Source of the DNA: Actinomycetota bacterium
Lineage (GTDB): Bacteria; Actinomycetota; JAICYB01
Direction of reading: 5' to 3'
DNA: 36,701 bases
Assembly: GCA_035540895.1 (NCBI GenBank)
Contig: DATLFR010000024.1
Coordinates: 1 to 36,701 of the forward strand
Shown: piece by piece, positions 8,178-15,744 of the stretch
How the letters are laid out: every line of letters starts with the position of its first letter
Position numbering within the stretch: position 1 is the stretch's first letter
Notes under the pieces: generated by a model
Told to the model about the DNA's origin: nothing
Database searches by the model: none
The model's input: only the letters and a program-made list of their open reading frames with translations
Translations under genes and position numbers: made by a program

Positions 8178-8242
8178 GGCTCCTCCTTCTCGCGCCCGAT
8201 GTCCCCTTACACGGCGCAGAGGGGTCTCAAACGTTCCCGGTG

Positions 8243-8257
8243 TCCACAGCCTGTGGA
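8243..8257. repeat. Short perfect inverted repeat upstream of sufB
   Basis: TCCACAG, one base, CTGTGGA: a 7-bp perfect palindrome 26 bases before the sufB -35 box. It may be an operator or a small hairpin; no known protein site is matched. Confidence 0.45.
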
Positions 8258-8262
8258 GACTT

Positions 8263-8278
8263 TGTGAACGATTTCACA
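8263..8278. promoter_or_regulatory. CRP/FNR-type palindrome upstream of sufB
   Basis: TGTGA-N6-TCACA matches the CRP consensus exactly. It lies directly upstream of the sufB -35 box, with its centre about 47 bases before the expected start of transcription, a position where such regulators often act. A weaker copy (TGTGA-N6-GCACG) sits at the same place before sufD. Confidence 0.65.
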
Positions 8279-8282
8279 GGCA

Positions 8283-8311
8283 TGGACGGATTTAGCCAAC
8301 GCCGATAGGAT
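8283..8311 (+). promoter_or_regulatory. sufB promoter with conserved spacer element
   Basis: The -35 box TGGACG (8283-8288) and -10 box TAGGAT (8306-8311) are 17 bases apart. The spacer contains GATTTAGCCAAC. The block from 8283 to 8314 matches the sufD promoter region at 29 of 32 bases, so the spacer is probably an operator and not random filler. Confidence 0.7.
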
Positions 8312-8345
8312 TTACTAGGACACGGCAAGAGAGGACACGGCTCCC

Positions 8346-9758
8346 ATGGCGAAGACCCCCCTTGAGATAGACCCCCAGGGCTCCTACGAGCAGCGTTGGG
8401 GCTGGCACGACCCAGAGAACTACGTCTTCAAGCCCTCGAAGGGGATCGACCAGACGAAGGTCGAGGAGATCTCCTTCATGAAGTCCGAGCCGAAGTGGAT
8501 GCGCGACTTCAGGCTGAAGTCCTTCGAGCGATACGTCCGTCGGCCGATGCCGAACTGGGGAGCCGATCTGTCCGGCATCGACTTCGACGACATCTACTAC
8601 TTCCTCCGCGCGACCGACAAGCCCGGCCGCACGTGGGACGAGGTGCCGGCCGATATCAAGAACACGTTCGACCGCCTGGGGATCCCCGAAGCCGAGCGCG
8701 AGTACCTGGCCGGTGTCTCGGCCCAGTACGAGAGCGAGAGCGTCTACCACTCCGTGCAGGAGTCGCTGACGAAGCAGGGCGTCATCTTCATGGACATGGA
8801 CTCGGCCATCCGCGAGGTGCCGGAGCTCGTCCAGAGGTACTGGGCCACGGTGATCCCTCCGAACGACAACAAGCTCGCCGCCCTCAACTCGGCCGTGTGG
8901 TCCGGCGGCTCCTTCATCTACGTCCCCCCGGGCGTGAAGGTCGACGTGCCGCTGCAGGCCTACTTCCGCATCAACGCGGAGAACATGGGCCAGTTCGAGC
9001 GCACGCTGATCATCGCCGACGAGGGCTCGTACGTTCACTACGTGGAGGGATGCACGGCGCCTGCCTACACGTCCGCGTCGCTGCACTCGGCCGTGGTCGA
9101 GCTGATCGCGCTGCCCCACTCCCGGATCCGCTACACCACGATCCAGAACTGGGCGGGTAGCGTCTACAACCTGGTCACGAAGCGCGCGGTCGCCCACGAG
9201 AACGCCGTCGTGGAGTGGGTCGACGGCAACATCGGGTCCAAGGTCACGATGAAGTACCCCGCCGTGGTGCTCGCCGGACGGAAGGCGCACGGAGAGGTGC
9301 TGTCCCTCGCGATGGCCAACCGCGGCCAGCACCAGGACACGGGAGCCAAGATGACCCACGCGGCTCCCGAGACGTCGTCCACGATCATCTCGAAGTCCAT
9401 CTCGAAGGACGGGGGCCGGACGTCGTACCGCGGCCTCGTGAAGGTCGAGGAGGGCGCCTACAAGAGCCGGTCGAACGTGGTCTGCGACGCGCTCCTGATC
9501 GACGACGAATCGATCTCGGACACCTACCCCTACATGGACATCCGCGAGGAGGACGTCTCCATCGGCCACGAGGCCACCGTGGCCCGCATCGGCGACGACC
9601 AGATGTTCTACCTGCAGAGCCGCGGGATCCCCGAGGCCGAGGCGGCCGCGATGATCGTGCGCGGGTTCATCGAGCCGATCGCCAAGTCGCTCCCTATGGA
9701 GTACGCGGTCGAGTTGAACCGGTTGATCGAGCTCGAGATGGAAGGCTCGGTCGGCTAG
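8346..9758 (+). CDS. sufB: Fe-S cluster assembly scaffold SufB
   Basis: The 470-aa protein is the scaffold subunit of the SufBCD complex, on which sulfur from SufS/SufU and iron are assembled into clusters in the cytoplasm. It is recognised along its whole length: the early [12 protein letters not shown] region, [22 protein letters not shown] in the middle, and the C-terminal [24 protein letters not shown] block. The length is normal and no intein is seen. It stands alone, about 14 kb from sufD, with its own regulated promoter and a terminator behind it. Most actinobacteria keep sufB next to sufD. Confidence 0.97.
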   Translation: MAKTPLEIDPQGSYEQRWGWHDPENYVFKPSKGIDQTKVEEISFMKSEPKWMRDFRLKSFERYVRRPMPNWGADLSGIDFDDIYYFLRATDKPGRTWDEVPADIKNTFDRLGIPEAEREYLAGVSAQYESESVYHSVQESLTKQGVIFMDMDSAIREVPELVQRYWATVIPPNDNKLAALNSAVWSGGSFIYVPPGVKVDVPLQAYFRINAENMGQFERTLIIADEGSYVHYVEGCTAPAYTSASLHSAVVELIALPHSRIRYTTIQNWAGSVYNLVTKRAVAHENAVVEWVDGNIGSKVTMKYPAVVLAGRKAHGEVLSLAMANRGQHQDTGAKMTHAAPETSSTIISKSISKDGGRTSYRGLVKVEEGAYKSRSNVVCDALLIDDESISDTYPYMDIREEDVSIGHEATVARIGDDQMFYLQSRGIPEAEAAAMIVRGFIEPIAKSLPMEYAVELNRLIELEMEGSVG

Positions 9759-9783
9759 CACCCGACGGTTCCCGATCACCCCC

Positions 9784-9807
9784 AGGACCGGCCTTCGGGC
9801 CGGTCCT
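9784..9807 (+). terminator. Terminator-like hairpin after sufB
   Basis: A 10-bp perfect stem (AGGACCGGCC with GGCCGGTCCT) around a TTCG loop, followed by TCCTCATCC. It lies 26 bases after the sufB stop and makes sufB a single-gene transcript. Confidence 0.8.
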
Positions 9808-9858
9808 TCCTCATCCGACTCCTCCTCGGGTAGGAGGCGGGTCCCGCCGGACGGCTGA

Positions 9859-9886
9859 TGGAACCCGGCGTTCGTCTCCCTACGGT
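9859..9886 (+). promoter_or_regulatory. Candidate promoter of the ABC transporter / two-component operon
   Basis: TGGAAC (9859-9864) and TACGGT (9881-9886) with a 16-base spacer lie 27 bases before the ATG at 9914. The match is modest. Confidence 0.4.
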
Positions 9887-9913
9887 GACCTCACGGACAC
9901 GCAAGGAGGTGCC

Positions 9914-10642
9914 ATGGAGACGAAGCAGGGGACGCGGATACCGATCAGCGTCCGGGGACTGACGAAGCGCTACGGCAGCCGGATCGTGGTGGACGACCTC
10001 TCCTTCGACGTGGAGGCGGGGACCGTGACCGGGTTCCTCGGCCCGAACGGCGCGGGGAAGTCGACCACGATGCGCGCGGTGGTGGGCCTGGTGGAGCCCG
10101 ATGGAGGCGAGGCGAGGGTCCTAGGTCAGCGATACGTCGACCTCCGCGAGCCCGCACGGGTATTGGGGACGCTCCTGGACGCGGCGTACTCCGACCCCCG
10201 CCGGACCGGCCGGCAGCACCTTCGGCTGCTCGCGCGGGCCATCGATGTGGACCTGGCCAAGGCAGACCAGGTCCTGCGCCTGACCGACCTGACCGACGCG
10301 GCGGACCGGCGGATCAGCGGGTACTCGCTGGGCATGCGTCAGAGGCTGGCCCTGGCCGGAGCGCTCCTCGGCTCCCCCAAGGTGCTGATGCTGGACGAGC
10401 CCGCCAACGGACTCGACCCGGCCGGCATCAGGTGGCTGCGCCGGTCGCTGAAGACGTTCGCGGCGCACGGCGGGACCGCGTTCGTGTCCAGCCATGTGCT
10501 GTCCGAGGTCTCGCAGCTCGCCGACCACCTGATCGTCATCGATCGAGGACGGCTCGTCGCGCGGGGTGCGACGGAGGAGCTCACCCGGGGCGAGACGGAT
10601 CTGGAGCGGGTCTTCTTCGACCTGCTGGCGAAGGGAGCGTGA
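9914..10642 (+). CDS. ABC transporter ATP-binding protein (ABC-2 type)
   Basis: The 242-aa nucleotide-binding subunit energises the permease that follows. It has Walker A GPNGAGKST, the signature SGYSLGMRQRLALAGALL, Walker B VLMLDEPANGLDP and a switch His in VSSHVL. The start ATG has an AGGAGG four bases upstream. It is most like drug or bacteriocin-type ABC-2 exporters (BcrA class), but the substrate is unknown. It overlaps the permease start by GTGA, and the two-component genes that follow probably sense the stress the pump answers. Confidence 0.93.
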   Translation: METKQGTRIPISVRGLTKRYGSRIVVDDLSFDVEAGTVTGFLGPNGAGKSTTMRAVVGLVEPDGGEARVLGQRYVDLREPARVLGTLLDAAYSDPRRTGRQHLRLLARAIDVDLAKADQVLRLTDLTDAADRRISGYSLGMRQRLALAGALLGSPKVLMLDEPANGLDPAGIRWLRRSLKTFAAHGGTAFVSSHVLSEVSQLADHLIVIDRGRLVARGATEELTRGETDLERVFFDLLAKGA

Positions 10643-11355
10643 ACGTGATGATGAGGCTGATGGGAGTGGAGCTCCGCAAGCTGGTGACCACGAGGAGCAC
10701 CTGGGGGATCGCGGCCGGGATGATCCTCGTGGTCGTGATGGGTGCCCTTCAGACCTCGGGTCACCCGAGCGAGGTGGGGCAGGCGCTCACGGAGCGACAG
10801 TTCTGGTTCCTGGCGGTGATCAACGGCTCGATCTTCCTGGCCATCCTCGGCGTCAAGTTCGTGACCGACGAGTTCAGGTACCAGACGATCGTGCCGACGC
10901 TGCTCGTGACCCCCCGGCGGGGGTCGGTGGTGGCCGCGAAGCTGGCGGTGATAGCCGCCTCGGGCGGTGCACTCGCCGTCCTGGCCATGGGAGCGGCGGT
11001 GTCGGCGGCCCTACCGGACGTGGGCCGGGCTCCCACGGGAGCCGAGCTGCGGTCGCTGCTGCTGTTCGGGGTCGGAGGCGCCCTATGGACGGCGATCGCA
11101 GGGGGAGTGGGGTTCATCGTCAAGCACCAGACCGGCGCGGTCGTCGGAGCGATCGTCTGGGTGCTCCTGGGCGAGCAGCTCATCGGCTCCACGACCGAGG
11201 GGCTCGGTGATGCTTTGCCGGTCGGGGCGCTCGGGACCTTCGCGGTGACGACGCAACCGGGTCCCGCCCTGGCGGCCGCGTCCATACTGTTGGCGTACAC
11301 CGCCGCGGCGGTTGCTGCGGCCACCGTGATCATGCGTCGTCGCGATGTGGTCTGA
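10639..11355 (+). CDS. ABC-2 type permease
   Basis: This membrane partner of the preceding ATPase has 238 aa and about six hydrophobic segments, first at about 23-42 and last near the end before RRRDVV. The N-terminus VELRKLVTTRSTW is typical of ABC-2 permeases. The start is taken as GTG at 10639, overlapping the ATPase stop; ATG at 10648 or 10651 is also possible. The end overlaps the histidine-kinase gene by 11 bases. Confidence 0.85.
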   Translation: MNVMMRLMGVELRKLVTTRSTWGIAAGMILVVVMGALQTSGHPSEVGQALTERQFWFLAVINGSIFLAILGVKFVTDEFRYQTIVPTLLVTPRRGSVVAAKLAVIAASGGALAVLAMGAAVSAALPDVGRAPTGAELRSLLLFGVGGALWTAIAGGVGFIVKHQTGAVVGAIVWVLLGEQLIGSTTEGLGDALPVGALGTFAVTTQPGPALAAASILLAYTAAAVAAATVIMRRRDVV

Positions 11356-12517
11356 CCGGATCGAGGAACGGGAGCTTCCCGACAACGCTCGCAGACGGAC
11401 GATAGCGGCCGACCTCGCGTTGGTCGCTATCGTTCTGTTCGTCGAGGCTGGGCCCGTCGTAGGAGGGCTTCCCCCGTGGGGTCCGGGGGCGCTCGATGCG
11501 ATGGCGGTGATCGCCGTGGCGGCGACATCGCTCCCCCTCCTCGCCCGCCGCAGATCCCCCGCCGTCGTCCTGGCCGTGGTGATCGCATCCGTGACGGTCG
11601 CACCGCTGCAGGGTTTCGGGGTCCTCGTTGCCTTCTACAGCGTGGGTGCTTGGACGCGCAGCTCCCGGCGCTCCGCGGTGGTCGCGGCGGTCGGTGCCCT
11701 GGCCACGGTCGTGGCGGGCGTGCTCACCCGCGATGTGGGGGTTCCCTTCGAGGCCGCGGTGGGGCTGGCCATCTTCGCTGTGGCCTGGTACCTGGGGGTG
11801 CTCTCCCACGTCCGGCGCAGGTACACGATGGTGCTCGAGGAGCGTGCCCGCAGCCTCGAGGCGGAGCGTGAGGCGGACCGGCGCCGCGCCGCGGTAGAGG
11901 AGCGGACGCGGATCGCGCGGGAGCTCCACGACATCGTCGCTCACCGCGTGAGCCTGATGACGGTCCAGGCGGGAGCGGCGGGTGCCGTGATGGACACGGA
12001 CCCCCGAGCGGCGCGTGAGGCCATCGGAGCCGTGGAGACGGCCGGACGTGATGCCCTCGCCGAGCTCCGCCAGCTCGTCTCGGTCCTGCGGACGGACGAC
12101 GAGGCGGACGACCCCCTCACGCCGGACCGTGGCTTGTCGGACGTGCCGCAGCTCGCCGCGGACATGCGCGAGGCGGGCCTGGAGGTAGAGGTGAGGGTCG
12201 AGGGTGAGCCTCAGGGTGTCGGCGAGTGCCTCGACTCCTGCTCCTACCGGATCGTCCAGGAGGCCCTGACGAACGTCCTGAAGCATGCGGGACCACACGC
12301 GGAGGCGTCGGTCACAATCCGCTACCGCCCGCAGGACCTGCAGATCGAGGTCGTCGACACGGGCGACGCGGCGCCGGCGGGTGAGGCGCCGGGGTACGGC
12401 ATCATCGGGATGTCCGAGCGGGCGGCGGCCTTCGGAGGGAGCGTCCACGCCGGCCCGCGTCCGCAGGGTGGGTTCGAGGTCCGGGCGCAGATCCCGCTCG
12501 ACGGGAGCCAGCCCTGA
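11345..12517 (+). CDS. Sensor histidine kinase, NarL/DesK type
   Basis: The 390-aa membrane sensor has about five transmembrane segments in residues 20-160, then a coiled stretch, then the HisKA_3 dimer/phosphorylation motif RIARELHDIVAHRVSLM with the phospho-acceptor His, an N box ALTNVLKHA and a C-terminal ATPase with GYGIIGMSERA. It has no separate extracellular sensor domain, so it may sense within the membrane or through the transporter. It overlaps the permease gene by 11 bases and the regulator gene by four, so all four genes form one operon. Confidence 0.92.
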   Translation: MWSDRIEERELPDNARRRTIAADLALVAIVLFVEAGPVVGGLPPWGPGALDAMAVIAVAATSLPLLARRRSPAVVLAVVIASVTVAPLQGFGVLVAFYSVGAWTRSSRRSAVVAAVGALATVVAGVLTRDVGVPFEAAVGLAIFAVAWYLGVLSHVRRRYTMVLEERARSLEAEREADRRRAAVEERTRIARELHDIVAHRVSLMTVQAGAAGAVMDTDPRAAREAIGAVETAGRDALAELRQLVSVLRTDDEADDPLTPDRGLSDVPQLAADMREAGLEVEVRVEGEPQGVGECLDSCSYRIVQEALTNVLKHAGPHAEASVTIRYRPQDLQIEVVDTGDAAPAGEAPGYGIIGMSERAAAFGGSVHAGPRPQGGFEVRAQIPLDGSQP

Positions 12518-13191
12518 TCCGCGTCGTGGTCGTCGACGACCAGGAGCTCGTCCGGGCCGGGTTCCGGATGATCCTCGGAGCGTCCGCAGACATCGACGTC
12601 GTCGACGAGTGCGGGGACGGCCGCGCGGCGATCGAGGCCGTCCGGCGGTGGCGCCCGGACGTCGTGCTCATGGACATCCGCATGCCGGAGCTCGACGGAC
12701 TCGCCGCCACCGAGATCATCATGCGCGAGATGGACCCCCCGCCTCGGGTCCTGATCCTCACCACCTTCGATGCCGACGAGTACGTGTACCGGGCTCTGCG
12801 GGCAGGTGCGTCCGGGTTCGTCCTGAAGGACATCCCACCCCCCGAGCTAGTGGCCGCGATCCGGACCATCGCATCGGGGGACGCGCTGCTCGCGCCCGCC
12901 ATCACCAGTCGCCTCGTCGCGCGGTTCGCGCACCAGCTCCAGATCGAGTCCCAGCGTCCTCCCGAGCTCGAGCTGCTCACCGAGCGTGAGCTCGAGGTGC
13001 TCCGCGCGGTGGCGGACGGCAGCACGAACAGCGAGATCGCCGACCGGCTGCACGTGAGCCCCACGACCGTGAAGACCCACGTCTCGAGCGTGCTCGCGAA
13101 GCTCGGGTTGCGGGACCGGGTGCAGGCCGTCGTCTACGCCTACGAACACGGGGTGGTCACGCCGGGAGGTCAGCGCGGCTCGAGCACGTAG
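12514..13191 (+). CDS. NarL/FixJ-family response regulator, probable CTG start
   Basis: The 225-aa partner of the kinase has a receiver domain with the acidic pocket VVVDDQ and phospho-acceptor Asp54 in VLMDIRMPELDG, and a LuxR-type DNA-binding domain (LTERELEVLRAVADGSTNSEIADRL). I place the start at CTG 12514, because it gives the usual MIRVVVVDD beginning and a CTGA overlap with the kinase stop; GTG at 12526 would cut into the first strand. It probably controls its own operon. The tail overlaps the convergent nitroreductase gene by 22 bases. Confidence 0.9.
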   Translation: MIRVVVVDDQELVRAGFRMILGASADIDVVDECGDGRAAIEAVRRWRPDVVLMDIRMPELDGLAATEIIMREMDPPPRVLILTTFDADEYVYRALRAGASGFVLKDIPPPELVAAIRTIASGDALLAPAITSRLVARFAHQLQIESQRPPELELLTERELEVLRAVADGSTNSEIADRLHVSPTTVKTHVSSVLAKLGLRDRVQAVVYAYEHGVVTPGGQRGSST

Positions 13192-13640
13192 ATCGGTATG
13201 TCGCGACCCGCCCGCCCCAGGTAGGTGTTCATCGCGGGCCACGCCCGGACCAGGTCCGGCCATATCGTCTCCCGCTCCTCGGACGTGGCCGGCCGCGCCC
13301 GCACGGAGACGGTCCGACCTCGGACGACGACCTGGGCGTCGGGGTTGGCGGAGAGGTTGAGCACCCAGGCCGGATGGTGCGTCTGTCCGAAGTTGGTCCC
13401 CGCCACCGCCCAGCCGCCCCCCCGGACCGATACGTAGAGCAACGGGGTCCGGTACCGCTGTCCGGACCGACGGCCCACGTGCTCGAGCATCAGCGTCGGG
13501 ACGAGGAGATCGGCCACGTGCACGCGTCCGCCCGTCAGGCGGTGCAGGAGGCGGTCGAGTGGAGGCGCGATGCGCTTCATCAGGTTCGCGAACCACACCC
13601 GATGACCGGCCGACCTCAGTGCGCGCACCAACAGCGGCAT
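13170..13640 (-). CDS. Deazaflavin (F420)-dependent nitroreductase family protein (Ddn-like)
   Basis: The 156-aa protein has the split-barrel Ddn pattern: VPTLMLEHVGRRSGQRYRTPLLY, then WAVAGTNFGQTHHPAWVLNLSANPDAQVVV and the C-terminal MNTYLGRAGRDIPIYVLEP. Such enzymes use reduced F420, and the family is typical of actinobacteria. TACCCT at 13647-13652 lies six bases before the ATG with no ribosome site, so the message is probably leaderless. It is divergent from the HxlR-type regulator, which may control it. Confidence 0.9.
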   Translation of the reverse strand: MPLLVRALRSAGHRVWFANLMKRIAPPLDRLLHRLTGGRVHVADLLVPTLMLEHVGRRSGQRYRTPLLYVSVRGGGWAVAGTNFGQTHHPAWVLNLSANPDAQVVVRGRTVSVRARPATSEERETIWPDLVRAWPAMNTYLGRAGRDIPIYVLEPR

Positions 13641-13646
13641 CCGCGA

Positions 13647-13673
13647 AGGGTACCGCCTCCCGGTCGCTATGCT
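13647..13673. promoter_or_regulatory. Back-to-back leaderless promoters
   Basis: TACCCT (13647-13652, leftward) lies six bases before the nitroreductase ATG, and TATGCT (13668-13673, rightward) lies six bases before the regulator GTG. Only 15 bases separate the two -10 boxes, so each -35 region must lie within or beyond the other promoter and the two cannot easily fire at once. Confidence 0.6.
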
Positions 13674-13679
13674 CGACGC

Positions 13680-14369
13680 GTGACGAAGCGGTCCTACGGG
13701 CAGTTCTGCGGCCTCGCGAAGGCACTCGACATCGTGGGTGAGCGGTGGACGATGCTGATCGTCAGGGACCTGGCCCTCGGCCCCCAGCGGTACACCGACC
13801 TGCTCGCGGGGCTCCCGGGCATCGGGACCGGGCTGCTCGCCCAGCGGCTCCACGCCCTCGAGGAGGCGGGCCTCGCCCGTCGCGGCGAGCTCCCGGCGCC
13901 GGCGAGCGTTCCGGTGTGGGAGCTGACCGACGAGGGACGTGAGCTGGCCGACGCCCTGCTGCCCCTCTCGGTGTGGGGGGCGAAGCGCCTGGGGCGGCGT
14001 CGCCGCGGGGAGCTCTTCCGGGGAGACTGGCTGCTGCGCACCCTGTGGGCGAACTTCTCCCCGGACGCGGCGCGCGGGGTACGCGACGTCTACGAGTTCC
14101 GCGTGGAGGGGGAGACGGTCCACGTGGTGGTGGACGACGCCACGATGGACGTCCGACGAGGTCCGGCTCCCGTACCGCCGGACCTCGTCGTGACGACCGA
14201 TATCGCCACCCTCCTCGACGTGGGCGTCGGACGGCTCGACCCCCGGGAGGCGCGCGCCTCCGGCCGGACCATCGTCGACGGCCCGCCGGAGGTCCTTCGT
14301 CGCTGCATGGAGATCCTCGGCCCCCGGAGGACGGAGGTCGCGGGGAGCCGGCCTCAGCGCGGGCGGTAG
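13680..14369 (+). CDS. HxlR-family regulator fused to an SCP2-like domain
   Basis: The 229-aa protein begins with a winged helix of the HxlR type (CGLAKALDIVGERWTMLIVRDL... RYTDLLAGLPGI... LLAQRLHALEEAGLARR) covering about 1-95. The C-terminal half (about 125-220) looks like a sterol-carrier/SCP2-type domain (VHVVVDD...VVTTDIATLLDVGVGRLDPREA), which could bind a hydrophobic ligand. The start is GTG with TATGCT six bases upstream. The next gene, convergent, also ends in an SCP2-like domain. The tail overlaps it by 16 bases. Confidence 0.85.
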   Translation: MTKRSYGQFCGLAKALDIVGERWTMLIVRDLALGPQRYTDLLAGLPGIGTGLLAQRLHALEEAGLARRGELPAPASVPVWELTDEGRELADALLPLSVWGAKRLGRRRRGELFRGDWLLRTLWANFSPDAARGVRDVYEFRVEGETVHVVVDDATMDVRRGPAPVPPDLVVTTDIATLLDVGVGRLDPREARASGRTIVDGPPEVLRRCMEILGPRRTEVAGSRPQRGR

Positions 14370-15022
14370 ACGTTCACGGTCTCGTCGAGAGCGAGGACCG
14401 ACGGGTCGCCTCGCCCGGTGGCGGCGAGCACGAAGGCCAGCGGGTCGCCTTCCACGCGCCGCCCCCCGCCGTTGATCGTCACCTCGTCGAGACCGTCGAG
14501 CGCGAGCGTGGCCGGACCCCAGCCCTCGCCGGCGAGGATGTCCGAGACGTGGACGACCGACGCCTTCAACCCGTCGTCCAGCCGCTCCGGCATCCCGAGG
14601 GCGTGACGGATGTCCAGCTCGTGGACGAACGCGTCGTACCAGAGGGCCTCGACGCCTACGCCGATCGAAGAGGCGACGCCGCCGGGGGCGGGGGCCGCCC
14701 AGGTGCGGTCGTCCAGGCTCTGCATCATCGGGCGGGCGATGTCCCGGGCCTTGGCGAGCTCGTCCGCGACCTCCTGCGGCGAGCGGTCGCGGCGGGCCGC
14801 GACGAGGCGGTCGATCGCGTCGGGGGCGGCGAGGTCCCCGGCCCGGCCCTCGACCACCTCGGTCATCGTGCCGGCGACGTGGGAGGCGATATCGCGGATC
14901 GTCCACCCGTCGCACCGGGTGGGCGTCTCCCACTGCTCGTCGCTCAGGGACCTGACGAGCGACTCGAACTCTCCGAGCTGGGCGTCGAGGCCGGCTACGA
15001 CCTCCTCGCGCGGAAGCGGCAT
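14354..15022 (-). CDS. Maleylpyruvate isomerase/DinB-like, mycothiol-type MDMPI-SCP2 protein
   Basis: The 222-aa protein has an MDMPI N-terminal four-helix metal-binding domain (CDGWTIRDIASHVAGTM, later FVHELDIRHAL supplying His residues) followed by an SCP2-like C-terminal domain. Members include mycothiol-dependent isomerases and many uncharacterised thiol-related enzymes; the substrate is not predictable. The start ATG has AGGAGG upstream. An inverted repeat at 15048-15067 in its promoter may be an operator. Confidence 0.87.
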   Translation of the reverse strand: MPLPREEVVAGLDAQLGEFESLVRSLSDEQWETPTRCDGWTIRDIASHVAGTMTEVVEGRAGDLAAPDAIDRLVAARRDRSPQEVADELAKARDIARPMMQSLDDRTWAAPAPGGVASSIGVGVEALWYDAFVHELDIRHALGMPERLDDGLKASVVHVSDILAGEGWGPATLALDGLDEVTINGGGRRVEGDPLAFVLAATGRGDPSVLALDETVNVYRPR

Positions 15023-15047
15023 CGCATCCTCCTGGGTCGGTGGCTTC

Positions 15048-15067
15048 TACTTCCTGATTCTGAAGTA
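15048..15067. promoter_or_regulatory. Inverted-repeat operator candidate upstream of the MDMPI gene
   Basis: TACTTC-N8-GAAGTA is a perfect inverted repeat, and a third copy of the half-site (GAAGTA) follows at 15079-15084. The TAC...GTA ends recall HxlR-family sites, and an HxlR-type regulator is encoded next door at 13680. The link is inference. Confidence 0.5.
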
Positions 15068-15092
15068 TCGACAACCGGGAAGTAAAGCCCTG

Positions 15093-15677
15093 CTAGCCGC
15101 GGTGCTCCGGGAGGAGGCAGGCCCCGCCCTCCGAGAACCCCTGAGCCCCCACGCCGAGCCCCCGGTTGAACCGGGACAGGAGGTTCTCGGTGGCGATCGT
15201 CGCGGTCAGCTCGACCAGCTGGCGTTCGTCGAGTTGCGCCCGGAGCTCCGCGAACAGATCGTCGGGCACGTCAGCGGGCGACCGGCTGAGGGCTTCCGCG
15301 TAGCGGAGCACGGCCCGCTCGAGGGGGGAGAAGGCCTCGCTCGCCGGATCCCCCACGGCGAGCAGCTTCTCCTCACTGAGGCCGGTCGCCCTGACCAGGG
15401 CGGAACCGAAATCCAGTCACCAGGGGCATCCCACGATCGTGGACACCTTCGCCCGGGCGAGCTCGCGCAGGTCGAACGGGACGGACCGCGATCTCAGGAG
15501 CGCGCGTTCCAGCAGGCCGTACGCCTGCATGACCGACGGAGAGTGGGCGAGGAGCTTGTAGGGCTCCAGCACCTCGTCGCGTCCCATCAGCTTGCGGGTG
15601 ACGCGCCGCCCGATCAGGTACGTGGCCTTCACGAGCAGCGGGGCTCCCTTGGGCTCGACGCCTCTGATCCTGGCCAT
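15093..15677 (-). CDS. Carboxymuconolactone-decarboxylase/AhpD-like protein, candidate selenoprotein with CPWU
   Basis: Read through one in-frame TGA (15417-15419), this frame gives a 194-aa protein of the CMD/AhpD-like family. The TGA is codon 87 in GCPW-U-LDFGSA, where Cys-containing relatives have a second Cys (pattern CPxC-[IL]D-GSA), so it replaces the redox or resolving cysteine. The frame continues another 108 codons with conserved family text: FSPLERAVLRYAEALSR, LDERQLVELTATIA and NLLSRFNRGLGVGAQGFSEG. The start ATG at 15677 has GGAGGAG upstream. A hairpin at 15383-15408 meets SECIS rules. AhpD-like proteins act on peroxides or use a CxxC redox pair. The alternative is a nonsense mutation; the exact position of TGA argues against it. 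Confidence 0.8.
15383..15408 (-). promoter_or_regulatory. Predicted bacterial SECIS hairpin
   Basis: Downstream of the TGA, bases +16 to +20 (GCCCU) pair with +25 to +29 (AGGGC) around a GGUC loop whose first base, G, is +21. A lower stem CGGU (+9 to +12) pairs with ACCG (+31 to +34) across a small internal loop. Bacterial SECIS elements have a short upper stem with a G among the first two loop bases, 16-37 bases after the UGA. The E. coli fdhF loop also contains GGUC. Confidence 0.7.
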
Positions 15678-15744
15678 GGTCTCCTCCCGGACCCAGCGTA
15701 GCTCGCCCCGTTTGGCTCGAGCCACGCCTGGGCACACGTCACCC

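Noticed and set aside
8292-9779. 495-codon minus-strand open frame opposite sufB
   Set aside because: The plus strand is unmistakably SufB; the opposite frame is Asp/Val/Arg-rich shadow text.
15093-15356. Two separate small genes or a pseudogene instead of the CMD selenoprotein
   Set aside because: Both halves are in the same frame and join into one family-length protein. The only fault is a TGA at the Cys position, with a hairpin behind it. I keep pseudogene as the fallback.
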